A DNA stretch of 64,000 nt from Acacia acuminata (taxonomy: Eukaryota > Streptophyta > Magnoliopsida > Fabales > Fabaceae), in contig JAFJYI010000017.1 of the NCBI GenBank assembly GCA_019022655.1, positions 5,766,001-5,830,000 on the forward strand. Reading direction: 5' to 3'. Both the position numbers and the translations under genes were made by a program. This document shows, piece after piece, positions 11,081 to 22,040 of this stretch. The notes beneath the pieces are model-generated. The model searched no databases. It saw only the letters and a program-made list of their open reading frames with translations, and was not told where the DNA came from. The first letter of the stretch is position 1; every line of letters starts with the position of its first letter.

Positions 11081-12137
11081 AAATGATGGCAAAAACAACG
11101 CATCATTTAATTTTATTTTTTTTTTTTATACTAGAACCAAATTAAGACTTTATTGTGATTATTTATAGGCTATATAAAGGCGGTTGAAAAAAAAAAAAAT
11201 TCTATATAAGGTTAGTAAACTTAATAAATTTTAAATTAGGTCGACGATCCAATCTAAAATATTTAAATGTTGATTTTTTTTTTTTTATGAATTTGTATCC
11301 TTATACTAGTTATCATCATTGAAAAATGGCTTGGAACGGTAAAGAAGAAAACACATTAACCATTGGATAGTTAAATTTATTCTCGTTACGCGGGAAAAAA
11401 ACAAAAGTTTCATCTTGTTACAAAACAATTAAATATTACAAACATTTTAATTTAGAAAGAACAAGAAAAATAGATGGCATGAAATTCAAATTCATAAAAA
11501 AGCTGAATTCGCCATTCCTAAATTTATCATCGACCTGAATCAATTCAAAACTTAATTTGTGATTATCTATAAGTACCTCCTCCTTCTTCTTCTTCTTTTC
11601 TTAAATTTAATAAATAATATGCTAATGCTTACCAATAAAAAATGATTTGTAATGCACATAGTGTGGGCCCTTTAACCCTTTGATGGTTCTATTTGTTTAA
11701 GTTAAATAATTCAACGGTATTTATATAAGATTTTTTTTAATAAATAATCATTAATAAAGTTTAAAATTTATTCATGTCAAAAGCGAATTAATTTTGTTGA
11801 TGATGATTGATTTAGGAATGGAGAATTCATTTTTGTATGACTTTGAATTTCATACTATCTATCTATTTTTCTTTTTTTTTTTTTAAAAAAATAAATTGTT
11901 TGTAATATTTAATTATTTTATAACAAGACGAAACTTTTTTTCCCCGTAACGAGAATAAATTTAACCATCCAATGATTAATGGGTTTTCATTCTGTGTCTG
12001 CAAAGCCATTATTGATTCATGATAACTAGTATAACGGTACAAATTCATAAAAATATATACTGATAAATAATCACAATAAAGTGTGGTTCTAGTCAAAAGA
12101 AAACTAATTAAAATGTGCATTGTTTTTGCCATCATTT
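11081..12137. mobile_element. Long inverted-repeat (foldback) element
   Basis: The left arm (about 11081-11531) and right arm (about 11800-12137) are reverse complements at high similarity over more than 300 bp. Shared landmarks include AAATGATGGCAAAAACAA, CTTTATTGTGATTATTTAT, GTTAAATTTATTCTCGTTAC and CCATTCCTAAAT. The left arm holds about 110 extra bases near 11170-11285. The loop is about 270 bp. A transcript through this region would fold into a long hairpin. A 97-codon open frame on the minus strand inside the right arm is not protein-like. I see no transposase and no clear target duplication. Confidence 0.82.
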
Positions 12138-12751
12138 GATTGTGATGATAATTCACTTGGGTTTCGATTTTGCTATTTTTAATAAATAAGGGGGAAAAGA
12201 TAATTTAATCCAAATTTTAAATCTTTAATTATGTCTCATAACCTAATATATAATGTTTTAAGTTCAATAATTCAAATTAGAATTTGAGTAGTTCAACCAC
12301 ATTTATATGAGATTTTCTCTAAAACTTCTATACATGATTTTTTTAAATCTAAATTCAATTTTTTGGGTAATCTATAATCTAATAATTAATTATTACAGTA
12401 ATAATTTACAAATTAATATTTTTTGTCATATTGAATGAGAAATTTTTTCATTATTTAAAGACTTGCAATTCTATACAGTTCGAGGGGAAAGCTGGGAATA
12501 TAAGGTCTCTGAACATTAGAGAAAACGAATGAGACAGTCCTATGGTAATCCATAGAAAATTATTCTCATTGCAGCTTCTAGGAAATTCCAAGTTTTCCAA
12601 CTTGGTCGAAGTCCTCATTTGTTTTCGTTAATGTTTATGGAAATAACCACAACTTCAGGAAATCATTTGGATAAGAAAACAGGAGCGGAAAAAAACCAGA
12701 AGAATAGATTAGCAGATTTCTTTCTACTTGTGTCAACAATGAATGGTAAGT
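12138..12751. other. AT-rich spacer and probable 3' UTR of the DUF1685 gene
   Basis: Very AT-rich text up to about 12480, then mixed sequence that probably includes the 3' UTR of the minus-strand gene ending at 12752. No other gene is visible. Confidence 0.45.
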
Positions 12752-14425
12752 TCAGCATTCTTGGCGAACATTAGAGGCCACAGTTCTGGCCCAAAACTTG
12801 ATATGTTGCTTCATGTCCTTGGAAGATTTGCTTGAAGTGTAAGTAGGGATTGGTGGAGGAGGAGGAACACAACTCTGTAGGAGCCATGCCTCTGATAGGT
12901 ATGGTCTTCTCACAGCCTTGTCTTCCTCTGTTTCTTCTCTGTTTTTCTCTTGTAAGCCTGGAATAATGCTGGCTACACTTGGGTTTATTGTTTCTTTCTC
13001 AAATGAGAATCCCAAGTCCTTGAACCCTTGAACTTCTTCAAATTCTAGATCGCTCAGGCTCTTCCTTATTGTGCTTTGCTTCAAGAATCTTCTTCTCATC
13101 TCTTTTATGCCTTCTGTGCTGAAGCTGTTTTCTCCCTCTGCGCTTCTCACTGCTTGACTTCTTGGAATGCTGTAGCTCTGCCATAACAAAACATTTTTCA
13201 GAATTACTTGTGGTTGCTGGAGTTTTAAGAGTTTATTTGGAATGAAAATATGAAAATGATTATGATTTTATTAGACAGTTGCATCATGCAGCTAGATATA
13301 TATACATGCTGGATCTTGTTCCTATGAAGGAATGATTCTATGTTATGCTAAAAAGTTTTGTTCTTTGCCTCTTGGATTGACTTGTTAGGCAAAAGGAAAT
13401 CAACTAGAGATTGACAATTGCTTATATCTTGCAGGAGATAGAATTCTCAGAACGTTGAAAACTCATATTGGTGAACTATATAGGCCTTGATCTTACTGGT
13501 AAGTTGCATAGTAAAAGCCAATACATATGGTGCTTGTTTAATTCCGTTTAAAATGAATTTACGTAATGCTTGAAACTTTTGGCCTTTTCCCAAGTTAACC
13601 ACCAGACAAAGAGAGAATGAATCAAGAATTTCACAAACACCCAAATTGACAGACGTTTGAATCTGTCAAATGCAAGAGCTCTTGTTGATTCCGAGGGCTA
13701 GAATGTCAGGCATAGGTGTCTTAATTTCGTTGGATTTGAGTATAGAGCACAAGCATTGGTTCTTAATCAATAATATCAGGTTAATTTATTCTTAATACTG
13801 TGTTTTAAATAGAAAAAGGAAACTTTTGGCCTCTTTGAAATGGCCACAGAAGCATATGTATTTTAATGAAACAAGAAAAGAAAGAACACTGAATATATCT
13901 CTTCCACCTCTATAAGCTGAAGATAACAGACAGTACCTTTGAGGTTTGTTTGCCAGGTCTGTTATCACATGCTTGAAACTTTTCTTCTGTACCAACAAAA
14001 GGAGGTAAAGAAGGCGATCTAAGCAGTTTGCTTCTCCTTCCATTACCCTCGCTCTTCTTATGAACTTCTTTCATCTCTCTGCTATGAGCTTTAATAGCAT
14101 CTTCAATTACCAGAGGATCTGACGATTGGTGTACCAACCTGCTTCCGTTAAAACTTCTTCCTATCTGACAATTTTCTTCTTGTACTTGTGTCACTTCTCT
14201 TGTTGATGAAGTATTTGCTGCTTCATCAGAGGCCTTCCCTTTCATCAACGCAGGTTCGATCACTAGGCCTGAGGAAGAACATAAATCAGAGTTACACCTT
14301 GGGATTCTTGGTCTTCTTGTCTTAAACAAGCTCTCGAAAAACCAGCTCTCCTCTAAAAGATCCATTGCCTTCACTTTTTCATCTCTGCAGAAAGAAGATC
14401 CAATAGATTCATCATTTGGATCCAT
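12752..14425 (-). CDS. DUF1685 family protein, 304 aa
   Basis: Two exons on the minus strand: 13937-14425 (163 codons, ATG at 14425) and 12752-13177 (142 codons with stop), separated by a 759-bp intron with GT..AG ends. The first exon carries ESWFFESLF and a basic, Ser-rich stretch KLLRSPSLPPFVG. The second holds the family core: RKSLSDLEFEEVQGFKDLGF, then a proline run PPPPPIPTYTSS, and the C-terminal IKFWARTVASNVRQEC, which matches the DUF1685 ending of the K-x-W-A-R/Q-x-V-A-x-x-V-R-Q type. The family is plant specific and has no established biochemical role. The ends and splice sites are clear; the function is unknown. Confidence 0.88.
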
Positions 14426-14465
14426 GGCCTTTTCAACTCAGCTTTCCTCTTGCTCTCTGGGACTG

Positions 14466-14473
14466 TATTTATA
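14466..14473 (-). promoter_or_regulatory. TATA box of the DUF1685 gene
   Basis: TATAAATA on the minus strand, 41 bp upstream of the ATG at 14425. If transcription starts about 30 bp downstream, as is usual, the 5' leader would be only about 15 nt, which is short. Confidence 0.5.
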
Positions 14474-14639
14474 TTACAAAGCCCTTTTTGTATCTGCAAA
14501 ATGTTTATCAAGTATTCTGTCAAGCGATATAAGCAAAAGTTTAATTAAGAATAATCTACATAACTGGTTATTGAATGTGAATCAGAACATAGCATATGAT
14601 TTATTGGGAATTCTGATCCTTAAATGAAGTGAGAGCTGT

Positions 14640-14700
14640 GGAATAGCGCCCCCCCCCAAAAAAAAAAAAAAAAAAAAAAAAAAGAAAGAAAGAGAGAAAA
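14640..14700. repeat. C-run, A-run and GAAA low-complexity tract
   Basis: A run of C is followed by about 26 A and then AAAG/AGAG repeats. It resembles the tail of an old retroposon, but no element body could be defined beside it. Confidence 0.7.
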
Positions 14701-14884
14701 TAAAACTCAGAATGGTGGTGCTGAGATACCATGTGCTTTCAGATATTTCTTTTTATTATTTGGTTTCCATAACGAGCCTACAGTTCAAAACAAAGTTATG
14801 GAAAGGATTCGGTGTGCTTATCACATATATAAAGGTCATGAATTCCAGAATTATTTATTATAAGAATATTGAGAGTAATTGGAG

Positions 14885-15305
14885 TGCAGTCAATAATATC
14901 TAATACCTACACAAATCAAATCATACGGCAAATACACCACGGACACGAAGAAGTAGAGAGAGAAATATAGTAAAGAGAATAACGAATCAATATATCAAAA
15001 TATCTATTATTCAAATGATTTACAACTGAATCCCTTACGTCTATTTATAGTATTCTATGCACCCCTTTTTCTCTACTAACGTATCATTTTATCATAGAGA
15101 CAACATATTCTTTCGATAAAGAGACATGATGTATTAGCAAAACAATTTATCCCACAGAGTCATATTCTCTTGTCTAAATAATATGACTCAGTAAGTAGGG
15201 AATATCACACATATTTACCCAAACTTTTATATTATTTATACCATGGCCCCATTACTTTGGGCTGGAGCCTAATCCACCAGGGGTGAATCAGGCTATTTTC
15301 CAACA
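14885..15305 (-). mobile_element. Putative solo LTR in minus orientation
   Basis: Read on the minus strand, the segment starts TGTTGGAAAATAGCC at 15305. It contains a good TATA box (CTATAAATAGACG, around 15045) and then a CT-rich transcribed-like stretch, as in plant Copia LTRs. The other end is not certain, and I could not match a 5-bp target duplication, so the left limit is approximate. Confidence 0.4.
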
Positions 15306-16582
15306 TTTCTGCTCAATTGAAAACAATTATAAGTTTCATTGGAAAGAGAAGGAAATATAGCACATTATATGTTTTTTTGAAAAAATAAAATAAAAATGGT
15401 AAGGGTATAATCCTCTCAAAACTTAAGAGTGTAAATAGTTTTTATCTCTCCAAGTAAATGCGTTTTTTGATATTTGAATTGTGTTCTCTTTATAAAATAA
15501 GACTGCTTATCACATTAATCAATAATTTGTTGGTGAGTGTTGTGGTGTTGAAGGTAAGTGAATAAGGAGCAATGACGATGTCTTCGGCGCAGACAGAGGT
15601 ATGCCAGCACAGCCCCATGTGACGGCACGTTTTGTTTATTCTGATTCATCACTCTCTCTCCCTGAAACATAATTTTCTTCTTCTTATTTTTTCCCTCTGC
15701 TCACTGCAATTTGACAGCTAAATCTAACAAGTCCTTGAGCTGGCAAAGAAGCCTCTTCATTCTTAGGCTGGATTTCTATAGTCATTGTGCTCATATTTGT
15801 GGCAGACTTAACTAATCTACAGAACCATTGTGATTTAGTAAATGCAAGTGATCTTTGGCACTATAAGTATATCTGTTTTGTATAATGAGAGAATGGGTTT
15901 TGTTTGTTATTATTATTATTTTTTGCTCAATTGTTATTATTATTCGATGCATATGATCTTAGATCTTAGTTATAAGAATATTAATGTTTTACGAAGATTG
16001 CAGATACATTACAGTAGGGATTGACCATTTTTTGTATTCTACTATATAAGCTTTTGGGTTTGGAGTTGCCAACTCAGTTGGATAGGGATTGTCATCATTT
16101 AATAATTTGTTGATCCTTGGAGGCAAAGCCAGAGCTTAATAATTAAAATATTTAAGTGAATCTAACAGCCTTCTTCAAGTATTATATTGGTTTTGTTAAT
16201 TACAGGACAAAAGATGAATTTAATAATAACCAAGTCCCAAAAAAAATAATATAATATATTTGTGACAGATGCTTTTCTCAATCCTTTTTATTGGAGAAAG
16301 GTTAAGAAAAAAATTTATTGGAGGTGGCAAAAACATGCCGGGCTGGGTCTCAAGGGTTGGTTCTTGAAAGGCTCAGACCAAGGCCAGTTCCTGGGCTTTG
16401 GGCCCTTTTACATTTTATTAGACCCAATCCAGCCCATGTATACGTGTTTGACCATCTAACTCTTTTTTTTTAAAAAAAAAATTGACTCTTTTTTAAAAAA
16501 ATTGTTGGCAACAAGTTCTTCTGTACTACAGAATTTGGAAGAATCAGTTGCCAGTTGCCACACGGAACCACACAGTCCTTCC
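15306..16582. other. Spacer with a possible orphan first exon, and the SUFE1 promoter side
   Basis: A TATA-like TTTATAAAATA near 15490 precedes an ATG at 15572 whose short frame MTMSSAQTE ends at a good donor (GAG|GTATGC, 15598/15599). The first plausible acceptor leads to an early stop, so this is at best an exon relic or a non-coding transcript. Between 16380 and 16440 there are several GGCCC/AGCCCA elements (TGGGCCC, CAGCCCAT) that resemble site II motifs common upstream of plant housekeeping genes such as SUFE1. Confidence 0.35.
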
Positions 16583-17692
16583 ATGGTTGGACATGCAGCC
16601 ATGTCTGCAAATTCGATATCATCTTGTTCCTTTCGATTATTCACTTCTTCCAGAATCCCACACCCTCGGCTTTATCAAAACCTCTTTTTGCAATCCTCCT
16701 CTTACAAGCTCGCCTTCTTCAAACCCATCACATTCGAGAGAATCCCAACGAAACTATCGGCAACGCCGCCATCTGCAGCACCAACCTCTTCTTCTCTGCA
16801 ACCCATTGAAGAACTCCCTCCCAAGCTTCAGGAAATCGTCAAGCTTTTCCAGTCCACGCAGGAATCCAAGGCCAAGTATGAGCAGCTCTTGTTCTATGGC
16901 AAGAATCTCAAACCCCTCGATTCGCAGTTCAAGACGCGGGAGAACAAAGTCGAAGGGTGTGTCTCTCAGGTTTGGGTGAGAGCCTTCCTTGATCAAGACA
17001 AGAATGTTAACTACGAAGCCGATTCCGATTCCGTTCTTACTAAGGGGCTCGCCGCCTTGCTCGTTCAAGGGCTTTCGGGTCGCCCAGTCGCTGAGGTTGT
17101 CCGGATTTCTCCAGATTTTATTGTGCACCTGGGGCTACAGCAGAGTTTGGCTCCTTCACGGAATAATGGATTTTTGAATATGTTGAAATTGATGCAGAAA
17201 AAGGCGCTTTTATTGTTTGTAGAAGCTGAAAAGGGTGGTGATGTGACCCCTAAGTCAAATTCCCAGTTGAAAAGTGAAAGTTCTGTTGAGAATTCCGGGA
17301 AAGGAGATTCTCTGGGCTCAAACGATGGATTGAGTTCAGAAATTGATGGTAATAAGTTAGAGTCGGGCAAGAATTCCTCGGATACTGCTGAATTGAATGC
17401 TGTTATTCTGGGAAGCAGAGGAAAGAGGATCAAAGAAAAGTTGGAGAAGGAACTGAGTCCTGTTGAATTACAAGTTGAAGATGTCTCTTATCAGCATGCA
17501 GGGCATGCAGGTGCAAGAGGAGGTGATGGAGAAACACACTTCAACCTTAAAGTTACATCTAAAGAGTTTGAGGGGAAGAGTTTAATTAAGAGGCATAGGC
17601 TCATTTATAACCTTTTGCAAGACGAATTGCAGTCTGGGCTGCATGCTTTGTCAATTGAGGCAAAAACACCATCTGAAGTCAATAAAGGATGA
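16583..17692 (+). CDS. SUFE1: SUFE1: SufE-BolA fusion, Fe-S cluster assembly
   Basis: This single-exon frame ends with the TGA at 17690-17692. I use the ATG at 16583 (369 aa), which gives a length close to the Arabidopsis protein; the frame stays open to an ATG at 16502, and 16601 is also possible. Residues 1-70 look like a transit peptide. A SufE domain (about 74-210) contains PIEELPPKLQEIVKLFQ and ENKVEGCVSQVWVRA, with the sulfur-accepting cysteine at residue 126. A Ser/Asn/Glu-rich linker (about 211-277) leads to a BolA domain (278-363) with EDVSYQHAGHAG, THFNLKV and KRHRLIYNLL. In Arabidopsis SUFE1 activates the cysteine desulfurases NFS2 (plastid) and NFS1 (mitochondrion), and loss is embryo lethal. 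All key residues are intact. Confidence 0.96.
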   Translation: MVGHAAMSANSISSCSFRLFTSSRIPHPRLYQNLFLQSSSYKLAFFKPITFERIPTKLSATPPSAAPTSSSLQPIEELPPKLQEIVKLFQSTQESKAKYEQLLFYGKNLKPLDSQFKTRENKVEGCVSQVWVRAFLDQDKNVNYEADSDSVLTKGLAALLVQGLSGRPVAEVVRISPDFIVHLGLQQSLAPSRNNGFLNMLKLMQKKALLLFVEAEKGGDVTPKSNSQLKSESSVENSGKGDSLGSNDGLSSEIDGNKLESGKNSSDTAELNAVILGSRGKRIKEKLEKELSPVELQVEDVSYQHAGHAGARGGDGETHFNLKVTSKEFEGKSLIKRHRLIYNLLQDELQSGLHALSIEAKTPSEVNKG

Positions 17693-18813
17693 AAATCATT
17701 TATGCAGAAAAGGGGATCTATTTTTTCCCTTTGCTTCGACTACTCTAGCCAATGCTCTCATTTTGTTTATTGTACTAAAAGAGAGAGGTAGTTAAAAATG
17801 CTTGCTGATGTTTCTACAGGATATCTTTATTACAGTGATTTTGAGGAATTTGATTGCTAATAAAAATTCCCAATGTGCTTGAAGGAGTTGCAATAATCAA
17901 TGTCACATGAATGCAGAAATCTTTTCAAACTTATGGGGCTCATTTTAAGCTCTCTGACGCGTCATATCTAAAAGCACACTGTCTGGCTTCTGAACTAAAG
18001 TATAGTGAGAATGCTCCATCGTGTTAAGCAAGTAAGGATTTGGATGATGAATATGTTCTGATGGTGTTTCGAACAGATCGAATCATATTGTCATCCATGC
18101 GTAAAAATCTGGTGCATGTCTTTTGGGTGGAAGTGAATGTTTTCTCTATTTTAGTGGAATTGGGTAGAGCATTTGTCGTCTTGGATAATAGCGCTTTTCC
18201 CCTCTGAAATAAAGAAAACGTGTGCTTTCACTGTATCTTCATTATTCTGCATCTTGTTAAAAAAAACGAAACAAAAGCTTCTCTTGTCAACCTGAAAAAG
18301 TTTTTGCTTTAGCAGATAATCCTTCTGATAATTGGAGATTGACCTATCTAAGAATCAGTGTGGTTGGTGTCCTTGAAGCTTCTTAGTGATAGCTGCTGAT
18401 GGTTAGGTTTAACACTGGTTGATTTATAAAATTATCGCTGACTAGTCCTTTCTTTCTGGTTAGCTAGTTTCATGATAAGTTTCTGTTTTCACCATTTTAA
18501 TTTTACCCGTGTTTGTGTGTGTGTGTGTGTGTGAGAAAGAGAGAGAGAGAGATTATCTATCTGAGACGGGAGAAATGTGGGTATGGGAAAATGTCCACTC
18601 TTACCAACCCAGAGTTCAGATCGTGGTTAGCCTTTTTTATTTTTTTTCGGATACATCGTGGTTAGCCTTTGAACAAGAAATAACGATGTCAAAAAGAGTG
18701 TAATAGATATTTTACACTTTTATCATTAGTTCTGCTGCTCTTTCCATTTTAAGCGGCCTTTCTGCGGATGGTGAGTTGTGAATGTTTCTCCATTTTTAAT
18801 TAGACACACAACG
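17693..18813. other. SUFE1 3' flank with GT/GA microsatellite
   Basis: The first 200 bp are probably 3' UTR. A compound (GT)n(GA)n repeat lies at about 18511-18551. AATTAGACACACAACG at 18798-18813 is the left target duplication of the LINE that follows. No gene is visible. Confidence 0.6.
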
Positions 18814-19521
18814 TTTAGTTTTTGCTGTCACCATATGGAAGCTTTGGGAATGGCGCAACTGTTTTATCTTTGACAGTAATTTTAAAAAACCTGTAAATCC
18901 TGCTGCTGTCATTTCTATGTGCTGGCAGAATTATTCTCAACCTATTGTTATTGGGAGAGATTCTGTTTCTGTGGATAATGCTATGAGTCTGCAATGGAGG
19001 AAGCCTTCTCTAGGATGGTTTAAATGTAATGTTGATGGTGCACAAGCTTTGGTGTCTCGGCAAGCTGGTTGTGGCGGTGTGGTTCGGGATTGGGCAGGGA
19101 ATTGGATTGCTGGTTTTTCCAAATCAGTGGGGAGTTGTCAAGCATCTGCAGCTGAGGAAAGAGCTCTATTGGAAGGTCTCCTGGTGGCTTGGGCGTTGGA
19201 GATCAAGAAGCTGGAGTTGGAGTCCGATGCGCAAGAAGTGATCAACCTGATTTTGGAAGGTAATCATAATACTGGGAGTTTAGTGGTATTGAGGATTAGA
19301 GAAATGATTACTTGGGATTGGCAAGTTGTTATAAGATATGTGCCTAGAGATGCTAATAGAATAGCTGATGCATTAGCAAAGTTTGGAATTTCACATTTGA
19401 TTGTTTTTAATGTTTGCCCCCCTCACTTAAGATCTTGGATGGAACAGGAATGCCTGGGAATTATTTCCCCTTGTGATGTAATTCTCTTTTTATAATATAG
19501 GTGTATAGCCTCCCTTCTTAT

Positions 19522-19562
<41 letters not shown>
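18814..19562 (+). mobile_element. 5'-truncated LINE with poly(A) tail and 16-bp target duplication
   Basis: The element is framed by AATTAGACACACAACG at 18798-18813 and an identical copy at 19563-19578. It ends in about 40 A. Its coding part begins mid-frame (TIWKLWEWRNCFIFDS), the usual tail of plant LINE ORF2, and runs to the TAA after residue FL at 19493-19495. Only about 750 bp of the original element was inserted, as expected for target-primed reverse transcription that stopped early. Confidence 0.93.
18917..19495 (+). pseudogene. LINE ORF2 fragment with RNase H-like domain
   Basis: This open frame of 192 codons (actually open from about 18814) carries an RNase H domain of the plant LINE type: NVDGA (first Asp), AAEERALLEGL (Glu), ELESDAQEV (Asp) and VPRDANRIADALAK (last Asp). 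The four acidic residues and the surrounding fold signatures appear intact, and there is no stop before the natural end, which suggests a recent insertion. Endonuclease and reverse transcriptase parts are absent, so it cannot move on its own. Confidence 0.85.
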
Positions 19563-19566
<4 letters not shown>

Positions 19567-19678
19567 AGACACACAACGCAAGATTAACCTTCACTTTCAA
19601 ACTCCAAGTAAACCCCAGGAGGCCAAAAACTAATTACTTTATATAGTACTCCCTCCGGTCTTAATTATAGGAATACTT

Positions 19679-21545
19679 TGTTGGAAATTATGCCCTTGGG
19701 GCAATTCATTGTACTTTGGATATTAAAGTTATGCATGTTCGTATTGATAACTGTATCCCTATATATATCTTATAGATGATATCCTAAATGTCCAGTCGGT
19801 CATCTGCATATATCGAAGATGAGATAATATCCTAAATGACTTGATGAGGTATGGAGATACGAATCAAAGTCATGGGCACTTGTAAGAATACAAGGTCTTG
19901 GACCACCCACTATGAGAAAGTCGCATGGATCTAGTCATAAGCTTATCTCATGTATAACCGCGTCACGACGCCCTATGACCTGAGATCATCATGGATTCCT
20001 ACATGATGAGTCACTAGTCTTTGACCTAGTCAAAAGTCACCTTTGACCTAGGGTGATGATAAAGGCGGGATCGGGATCAGTGGTTTTCATGCGGAGGAAT
20101 GTGAATGGTCAAGATGGAATTTGTCCCTCACATTTGTAGAGAGATAATCTTTGGGCCCCTCGATGAGTGAGTCTAAGAAATGTATGGCCATACATACGTG
20201 ATGGAAAGGAGTTTCCATTTCACTTATTAGACTACTCAAGAATCGAGAAAGTAATGGTCGTGGAAAGGAAGTTGACATTATCCATGCCTCATCCTTGACC
20301 AAATTATCGCGTGACAAAAGGGACGTGACATGGTTGTACGATAGGTTGTATCGTGTCATCGATCCCCATGTGAATTGGGTAGTCGCAATGTCTTGTTAGA
20401 GGCCGCTTGTGATTTGTGAGTGACACGGTGTTGGCCCATTCCGATTTGTGAGGTCGACACAAGAATAACTCAACACCAAATGTGTCAATTCATTGAATCT
20501 TAGATACGTCTAAGATTTAATGGTCGAATTTAATCTAGAATAAGTTCAACACGAGTTTTGAATTAATGTGTGTCTTGTAATTTTAGGTGAATTAATGAAG
20601 AATCTTCATTAATTCACCTAAAATTACAAACACATCATTCATTAATTCAAAATGAATAGGCTCACTGGAGATAATTTCTATCTAGGAAATATATATATAT
20701 ATATATATATGTGTGTATATATATATATATGTATAAAATTCGAAATTAATATATGTTAATATTATTAATAGAGATTATAATATTAATATATATAATATTT
20801 GTTTTGTATTTTATTTATTTGATAAATTAAATATCTAAAACAAATTGAGATATTGTATCTCATTTAATTTTTGAATAAAGATATCCTATATCTGTTTAAT
20901 ATTAAATTGAGATATGGTATCTCAAATTTAAATTAAATAGATAGATATTATTTCTCGGATTTAATTTATAGAGATAAATTAAATCAGAAGGCTTTTAATT
21001 TGGATTAAATAAATGGATTTGATTAGATCTATTAGATGGATTTAATTAATACATTTATTTTAATCCAGATTCCAAATTCGAATTTCAAATAAGCTTTTAA
21101 TGCGGATTAAATACGTTATATCGATTTGATTGATGTAATTAATGTATTTTAATCCATATTTGAAATTTGAATTTCAAAATTAATGAGGATTTTTTATATA
21201 ATGCATTTGAATGGGTTTAGAAAACTCGCGGACATTTTGTCGAGCGCATTCGAAAAGCCGCGAGAAAAACCCTAGAATGGAAAATTAAGAGAGACGCACA
21301 AGAGGCGCTAGCACGCTGCCGTAGCCGTGTTCGGGAGTTGTTTGTGTGGATACCGATGGAGGAAGACGATCCTATGAGTTGTCTTCGCGATCGAGGAGGT
21401 AGCCCATTGTTCAACGAAGAACAAGCCGCAAACGAATTCTCCTAAGGTAATTTCGGATTCCCTAGCCTTGTTTAAATGCACCTGAGTGACCCTCGGGATT
21501 GAATCCGTAAGTTTTTTAATCTGCTGCGTTGTACGGATTCCAACA
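19679..21545 (+). mobile_element. Solo LTR A, Copia type, 1867 bp
   Basis: It starts TGTTGGAAATTATGCCC and ends GGATTCCAACA, with the TG..CA borders of an LTR. The flanks TACTT (19674-19678) and CACTT (21546-21550) look like a 5-bp target duplication with one change. The start and the unusual length recall the Angela/BARE-type Copia LTRs, from memory. No gag-pol follows, so the internal part was lost by LTR-LTR recombination. It contains an AT microsatellite near 20690-20732 and a perfect palindrome at 20576-20628. Confidence 0.82.
20576..20628. repeat. Perfect 26-bp-arm palindrome inside solo LTR A
   Basis: Left arm 20576-20601 and right arm 20603-20628 are exact reverse complements around a single central base. 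The pairing extends imperfectly outward to GAATTAATG on both sides. The corresponding part of LTR B at 42.9 kb lacks it. Confidence 0.9.
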
Positions 21546-21590
21546 CACTTTGCACTATAAAAATGTTCCTATAATTAGGACCAAAGGTAG

Positions 21591-22040
21591 TACCTCATAT
21601 TCAAAGAATATACCCTACTTTAAAATCAATTCATAACAGAGACACATTATCCAAGAAAGTGAACTCAATTCATGAGGGCAGTAAATAAGCAAAATATGAC
21701 AAAAGGAGATCTTGTATCGACAAGTAGAACCAGTAACTTCTAGCAGCGAATGTTTACAATAAAGAGCAGTTTGGTAATTACATGATCATGAAAAATATTC
21801 AACGAAAATAGATACTTACAAGAGAGGTTAGCTTCTACAGAGAATCAAAATTCTAAGAAGTTAGTAGGTCAGGAGGGATTAGAGAATCTTTGATCGCTGC
21901 TGACGAGAGAACTGGAAGGAACCGCATAGGTATTTCGTGGTCAACCAAAATTATAATTTTACTCTCAAAGAAAAATTGATATATAGCTGCCGCATCAGCA
22001 CCAAAAAAATTGCTAAGCAATCCAAGATATGAAACAATAT
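21591..22040. other. Spacer and 3' UTR of the AAA/ePHD gene
   Basis: Mixed-composition DNA downstream of the minus-strand gene, probably containing its 3' UTR. No other gene is seen. Confidence 0.5.

Larger units (their letters stand above)
19649..21590. mobile_element. Stowaway-like MITE interrupted by a solo LTR
   Basis: CTCCCTCCGGTCTTAATTAT at 19649 and its imperfect reverse complement ending at 21590 (ATAATTAGGACCAAAGGTAG), each flanked by TA, are the two termini of a small Stowaway-like MITE. The solo LTR at 19679-21545 splits it. Removing the LTR leaves an element of roughly 75 bp. Confidence 0.75.

Noticed and set aside
11863..12156. 97-codon minus-strand frame in the foldback arm
   Set aside because: It lies in the inverted repeat, has transposon-debris composition, and the matching left arm does not keep the frame.
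15572..15598. First exon MTMSSAQTE with TATA box and donor
   Set aside because: No downstream exon continues the frame; the first acceptor leads to a stop after a few codons. Kept only as a spacer remark.
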